This document shows, piece after piece, positions 59,675 to 64,000 of a DNA stretch of 64,000 bases. The notes under the pieces were generated by a model. The model saw nothing but the letters and a program-made list of their open reading frames with translations. It did not search any database and was not told the DNA's origin. This DNA comes from Blastomussa wellsi (taxonomy: Eukaryota; Cnidaria; Anthozoa; Scleractinia; Plerogyridae), in the NCBI GenBank assembly GCA_947652115.1, contig OX393572.1:516001-580000 (forward strand). Direction: 5' to 3'. The position numbers and the translations under genes are program-made. Every line of letters starts with the position of its first letter. Position 1 is the stretch's first letter.

Positions 59675-61210
59675 TCATTTAAAAGCCTTTGGAGGCCATC
59701 GTGCGCAAGGCCCTCAACCCAGCACCCCAACGCCTTCAGCGTATGCTGCTTCATCTCCAAAGGTACAACCTTGAGATAAGATATAAGAGAGGCAAGGAGA
59801 TGTTCCTCGCCGACACACTTAGCAGAGCCTTCCCACCCGACGAGGAAGTGTCCGAATTTATCCATGAGCTGGAGGAGATTGATCACAAGGCCTTTCTTCC
59901 TGTCAGTGGTGCCCGATGGCGTCAAATTGAAAGTGCATCAGCAGATGATCCTGTTGTCCAAGAGCTACATGTACGATTGACTATACAGCATGGGTTGCCT
60001 CTAAACAGAGGTGATATCTCCCAGTGCCTGTATCCATATTTTGACATACGCGATGAGCTCACAGTGCAGGGAACTTTGATATTCAAAGGGCAACAACTGG
60101 TTGTTCCGGCGTCTCTTCGAAAGGAGCTACTCGCAGCGACACATGCGTACCATATTGGAGTTGAGGCTTGCATCCGACGAGCACGCGATAGCCTCTATTG
60201 GCCATGGATGTCAACGGAGCTGAAAGAATACATTGCAAAGTGCAATGTCTGCATGGCGCACCGCAGTGAGCAGAGCAAGGAGCCAATTCAGCAACATGAC
60301 TTTGCAGCAAGGCCCTGGTCCAAAGTAGCCGTTGACCTCTGTGACCTAGACATATGCACCCTTCTAGTTATATCAGACTATTACAGCAATTACATCGAGG
60401 TAGCATGTGTTACATCAACCTCAACCTTGCGGCCCATCATAAAGGAGCTCAAAGCAGTCTTTGTGCGGTTTGGCGTACCAGATGTCCTTGTGACTGACAA
60501 TGGGCCCCAGTTTTCCTCAGCTGAGTTTTCGGTTTTTACACGTGTGTGGGGTTTTGATCATGTAACATCATCACCCAAGTATCCACAATCCAATGGCAAA
60601 GCCGAAAATGCTGTCAAAACCGTAAAACGACTCTTTAAGAAATGTAAGGACTCTGGTCAGTCAGAGCTTTTGGCTCTGCTTGACTGGCGCAACACGCCTA
60701 CAGAAGGAATCGGAACGAGCCCAGCACAACGTCTCTTGGGGCGCCGATGCAGAACCCCGCTGCCAATTGCAGAAAGCCTCCTGAAGCCCCGTTATGATAC
60801 TGAAGGTGATACTCGTGCACTGGCAGGGGCAAAGCAGCGCCAGCAACACTATTACAAAGCCCATCATGCCTGGCGAGACGGTATGCATGAAACTCCCCGG
60901 TCAGGACACGTGGAGTCCAGGGACCTGTACTGGAAAGGCTGCCGAAAGAAGCTACATGGTAAAGGTGGGCGACACAGAGTACAGGCGTAACCGCAGACAC
61001 ATACAGAGAACAAACGAACCACCAATTGCCGAGTCGGTAATTCCGGAAGCCAACCAAACCATTCCAGCAACTCCTGAGGACAGTCAAACCAAACCCTTTG
61101 ACCCAAGCAGCGAGACTCCTGCCACTGACGGCAACAATGGTCTCCACAGGTCGAATCGTACCCGCCGGGCACCTGCCTGGCACAAGGACTATGTAATCTC
61201 ACGAAACTAA
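59675..61210 (+). pseudogene. 5'-truncated, frameshifted Ty3/gypsy pol (RNase H end and integrase)
   Basis: The frame begins at the tail of the RNase H domain (KPLEAIVRKALNPAPQRLQR, ADTLSRAF). It continues through the integrase zinc-binding region (HAYHIG ... CNVC) and the catalytic core with D in KVAVDLCD, D in VTDNGPQF and E in NGKAENAVK. Reverse transcriptase and protease are missing. Between about 60855 and 60885 the frame shifts: the open frame to 60990 loses homology, while the next frame carries the C-terminal part (PGETVCMKLPGQDTWSPGTC ... RSNRTRRAPAWHKDYVI) to a stop at 61210. The copy is therefore doubly broken. Confidence 0.9.
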
Positions 61211-61317
61211 GCTGGTCCACTACAGTGAACTTTCCCATCAGTGGACAAAGAACTTTATATACTTAGTAACCGTGTATTACGGACACTTAGCAGCATTCTA
61301 CTTTTGTTTTGTTTCAT

Positions 61318-61440
61318 AAGGGGAAAGATGTAACGAGATTCCCCCGACATGTGATCTTGCTTGATTTTGTAACAAGACACTCGCAGCTCGACGCACGAGA
61401 CCTTCGTGAGCATGAATAAAACTGAATGAATGAATCAACA
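61318..61440 (+). mobile_element. Gypsy polypurine tract and short 3' LTR
   Basis: AAGGGGAAAGA (61318-61328) is a polypurine tract directly followed by TGTAACGAG, the LTR start. An AATAAA lies at 61415-61420, and the sequence TGAATCAACA at 61440 gives a TG...CA unit of about 112 bp. No 5' partner LTR exists in the window. Confidence 0.65.
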
Positions 61441-61884
61441 CAGATTATCTATCTATGCTTTTTCTTTCGATTATTTAGCAAAGAAGTCATCAATGTTTTG
61501 AAACCACACAAGTTGACATATTTGATTTGTGTCACGGCAAGACAAGGAAGACTGGCGACTGATTTGTTAGATACTGGACTGGACTTGGAAAACAACACGC
61601 ACATACTTTTTTTTCCAAATAATTATTTCAGTTGAGTTGAAATTTCAAAAGGGAGTGATAAAAATGCTTGTCTTTCAAGAACTCTTCGATAAGATTGCAT
61701 TTAAATCAGAAACTAATTTGCTATCATTAGGTGTCCGGAAATAGGAACACTTCACCAAAAATGCAAATAAACTCTTTTGCGGTTAAGTTCAAAGACACGT
61801 GTACGGGCCAGGACCCGCTGTGGACGAGCCTCACGACCCCCTGTGAGACTGGACTTGTAATGCGACCACCCTACTGGGGACATT

Positions 61885-62060
61885 TGTTGTGTTAGTATTA
61901 TGGGGTGGCATAACATGTGCTTTTCACTCGAAGAATTGTAGTTGTCATGATTCGAAGCGTGTACTAGTTTTCGTCGGACATTAAAGTGATTGTGAATCAT
62001 TTCCTGAGAGCAAGTTATTTTGTAGCCTGAACAGAACATTATGGTCCTTCGGAGTCGGAT
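61885..62060 (+). mobile_element. Possible 5' LTR and primer-binding site of the BEL/Pao element
   Basis: TGTTGTGTTAGTATTATG near 61885 to AACAGAACA at 62038 could be a TG...CA LTR of about 154 bp. TTATGGTCCTTCGGAGTCGG just after it has the TGG start of a tRNA primer-binding site. The 3' LTR is outside the window, so the boundaries cannot be checked. Confidence 0.4.
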
Positions 62061-62145
62061 TTGAGGAAATTTTGGTGAAGCAAAGCATCCACACATCCCA
62101 CTAAGAGAAGAGTAAACATCGAGATAAACGAACACAGGATTGAAT

Positions 62146-64000
62146 ATGGCAGACAACTGTGCATCGTCTCAGTCAGCGGAGGAAATTGTGAGTGAAATGT
62201 CTCTTTCCCTAGTCAAAGCTGAGTTACAAAGGAGAGGATTACCGGCGAAAGGAAAGAAACCAATTCTTATGGCTCGACTTATCGTTGCTATGGAACAAGA
62301 AGAATCGAAGCCTTCGCGTTCGCAAAACGAAAGTAAGGAATCGACTAATGCAGTTCCTAAACAAGCTTTGCCAGTTGACAACGGGCCTGCAGCATCAACT
62401 GGTGAACATTTGTCGTCGCAGTCTTCCAGTCATCAGTTAAGTAATATTCAGTTGCTAAGGAGAAAAGAAATGATCCTTAAGATGGACATTGATGCTGTGA
62501 TACAAGTAATACTTGAGACGAGCAAAAGTTCCAGCAACAACGTCATAAGAATGGAAAACCGTGTTCAAAAGTTGAATGGTTACATGGACAGTTGCAGTGA
62601 GGTAAGAGATGAGATTATTGCACTTATTTCTGATGATGAAATTGCTGAAGAAGCTCAAAAGTGGATTGATTATCAAAGGGTGATTGATAATGCTTTAGAC
62701 ATAGCTCAAGAGCATATATCTAAACAATCAGTTTCCAAGGTAGATGTGCAGACCACCTCGGGTTCAGCGGAGCACAAACAGTCACATTTAAAATTACCAA
62801 AACTGGAGTTACCCAAGTTTGATGGAGATGTCCTAAAATTTCAAAATTTTTGGGATCAATTCGAGGCTGCTGTTCATAATAATGACAATGTGCCTGCTGT
62901 GCAGAAATTCACCTACCTGCGTTCAGTACTTGAAGGGGTTGCTTATCACACAATCGAAGGATTTGAAGTCACTAGTGCCAATTATCAGCATGCTGTAGAT
63001 GCTCTGAAACATCGCTTTGGTAGGAAAAGAATAATTATTTCATCTTTGGTTAAGTCAGTTGTTCAGCTAGAGCCAAGGTCAAACAAAGGGGTAGAGTCTT
63101 TGCGAGATCTCCATGACACGCTAAAGAATCGGATTAGAGCTTTGGAGGCCCTGGGTGAAAAGCCAATGTCCCATTCTTGTATCCTCCTTCCAATATTGGA
63201 AACCAAGCTCCCACCTGAGTTATCTGAGAAATGGGAATTGGAACTAACTGACATCAAAGAAGAGAGTGTTGATCTTGAACTATTCTTCAAGTTCTTAAAT
63301 AAACAAGTGATTTCCAAGGAGGCCGGGGAAAGAAATGCTACCATAATTGTTGAGAATGGTGAAACAGCAAGAGGAAATGGGGGACGGGACAAGGATGGAA
63401 CTGGGGTAAAGAACACCCGCGAGAAAGTGTTTTCAGCAGCTGCTTTGCTAGCGAGTGGGACGAATCGGGGAAATTATGCAGCTTGCCATTTGTGTAAGGA
63501 GCAGGGGCATGAAACTCTTAAATGTCCAGAGCTTAAGCGAGAGTCAGTCGACGAACGTTGGCAGTTAGTAAGGGAGAGCCGGCTGTGCTTTAACTGTTTA
63601 AAGCCTGCAAATACTTTCCACTACTCTTCAGTCTGTCGCCAACCCAAGTGCAGTGTTCAAGGGTGTGGCCGGCGTCATCACACTATTCTTCATGGTGACG
63701 GGGATCGTACCACGGAGGGACAAAGACAGACGACATTAAGTGGATTTGTGGCTTCATACAACTCCAAGATGCAACAAACCTTATTGCAGACTGGGACAGC
63801 CGTGTTGGTTGCAGACGCAGACGGTGTCCATAGAGCACCTGTGAGGGTTCTGTTTGACTCAGGAAGCCAAAGGTCTTATATCACCAAGAAAGTTGCTGAA
63901 TCATTAGCCCTGGATGGACCTTCTGAAGTTCTTAGTGTATCCATGTTAGGGGGAGAAACCAGTCAAACGAAGAAAATGAAGAGAGTCAGTTTCTCACTCA
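62146..64000 (+). CDS. BEL/Pao retrotransposon gag-protease ORF (runs off window)
   Basis: An ATG at 62146 opens a frame with no stop to the window edge (618 codons). Residues about 15-50 look like a SAP-type helix pair (SLSLVKAELQRRGLPAKGKK). From about 215 to 400 there is a BEL/Pao gag region (LPKLELPKFDGDVLKFQNFW, then a block ending VDALKHRFGRKR; DUF1759-like). Around 445-505 are zinc-knuckle cysteine/histidine clusters (CHLCKEQGHETLKC; CFNC ... C ... CGRRHH). Near 560-600 is the aspartic protease start, with VLFDSGSQRSYI. Reverse transcriptase, RNase H and integrase would follow outside. The unbroken frame suggests a recent insertion. The minus-strand frames inside it are shadows. Confidence 0.9.
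   Translation, partial: MADNCASSQSAEEIVSEMSLSLVKAELQRRGLPAKGKKPILMARLIVAMEQEESKPSRSQNESKESTNAVPKQALPVDNGPAASTGEHLSSQSSSHQLSNIQLLRRKEMILKMDIDAVIQVILETSKSSSNNVIRMENRVQKLNGYMDSCSEVRDEIIALISDDEIAEEAQKWIDYQRVIDNALDIAQEHISKQSVSKVDVQTTSGSAEHKQSHLKLPKLELPKFDGDVLKFQNFWDQFEAAVHNNDNVPAVQKFTYLRSVLEGVAYHTIEGFEVTSANYQHAVDALKHRFGRKRIIISSLVKSVVQLEPRSNKGVESLRDLHDTLKNRIRALEALGEKPMSHSCILLPILETKLPPELSEKWELELTDIKEESVDLELFFKFLNKQVISKEAGERNATIIVENGETARGNGGRDKDGTGVKNTREKVFSAAALLASGTNRGNYAACHLCKEQGHETLKCPELKRESVDERWQLVRESRLCFNCLKPANTFHYSSVCRQPKCSVQGCGRRHHTILHGDGDRTTEGQRQTTLSGFVASYNSKMQQTLLQTGTAVLVADADGVHRAPVRVLFDSGSQRSYITKKVAESLALDGPSEVLSVSMLGGETSQTKKMKRVSFSL

Larger units (their letters stand above)
59423..61754. 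mobile_element. Possible DNA transposon remnant bounded by CCCTATTTCCGGAC ends
   Basis: TTGCCCTATTTCCGGACACTT at 59423-59443 and the inverted GTGTCCGGAAATAGGAAC near 61731-61748 look like terminal inverted repeats. A second direct-orientation copy, TTGCCCTATTTCCGGAC, is at 59603-59619. The space between is mostly occupied by the gypsy fragment. Confidence 0.45.

Noticed and set aside
62169..63416. Minus-strand frames at the right end
   Set aside because: Shadows of the BEL/Pao gag-protease ORF.

Overview
The window is nuclear DNA of an animal, most likely an anthozoan cnidarian and plausibly a stony coral. The reasons are small GT-AG exons in moderate introns, paired paralogous Otx homeobox genes in tandem, an AT-rich background crowded with palindromic MITE-like repeats, tRNA-derived SINEs, and Penelope, Ty3/gypsy and BEL/Pao retroelement pieces. 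The organism call is inference; no species marker was found. All gene models were built by hand from splice sites, codon phase and recognised protein families.

Layout. (1) 1-13,080 (+): two tandem Otx-type (K50 paired-like) homeobox genes, both with the homeobox split by an intron after homeodomain residue 46. (2) 13,080-20,650: gene-poor DNA with a 5'-truncated Penelope-like GIY-YIG endonuclease fragment and a MITE. (3) 20,654-33,120 (+): a 25-exon ARMC4/ODAD2 gene (outer dynein arm docking, cilia), with candidate RFX X-boxes upstream and in an intron. (4) 34,313-41,640 (+): a C2H2 zinc-finger gene with two near-identical six-finger blocks that join in phase through small exons into a predicted 767-aa protein. 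(5) 44,840-59,344 (-): a 24-coding-exon CMTR1 gene (mRNA cap1 2'-O-methyltransferase) whose N-terminus carries two G-patch-like motifs. It converges tail-to-tail on the zinc-finger gene. (6) 59,423-64,000: a transposon-rich end with a 5'-truncated gypsy integrase and 3' LTR, then an apparently intact BEL/Pao gag-protease ORF running off the window.

The genes do not form a pathway: they are developmental regulators (Otx, zinc finger), a motile-cilium assembly factor and an mRNA-capping enzyme. The main unexplained structure lies in the repeats. Several palindromes share a hammerhead-ribozyme-like stem ending in GAAACGTC. A 54-bp minisatellite appears to have grown out of a SINE body. A TTAA-flanked MITE family carries an RFX X-box-like motif, and one copy sits inside the cilia gene.
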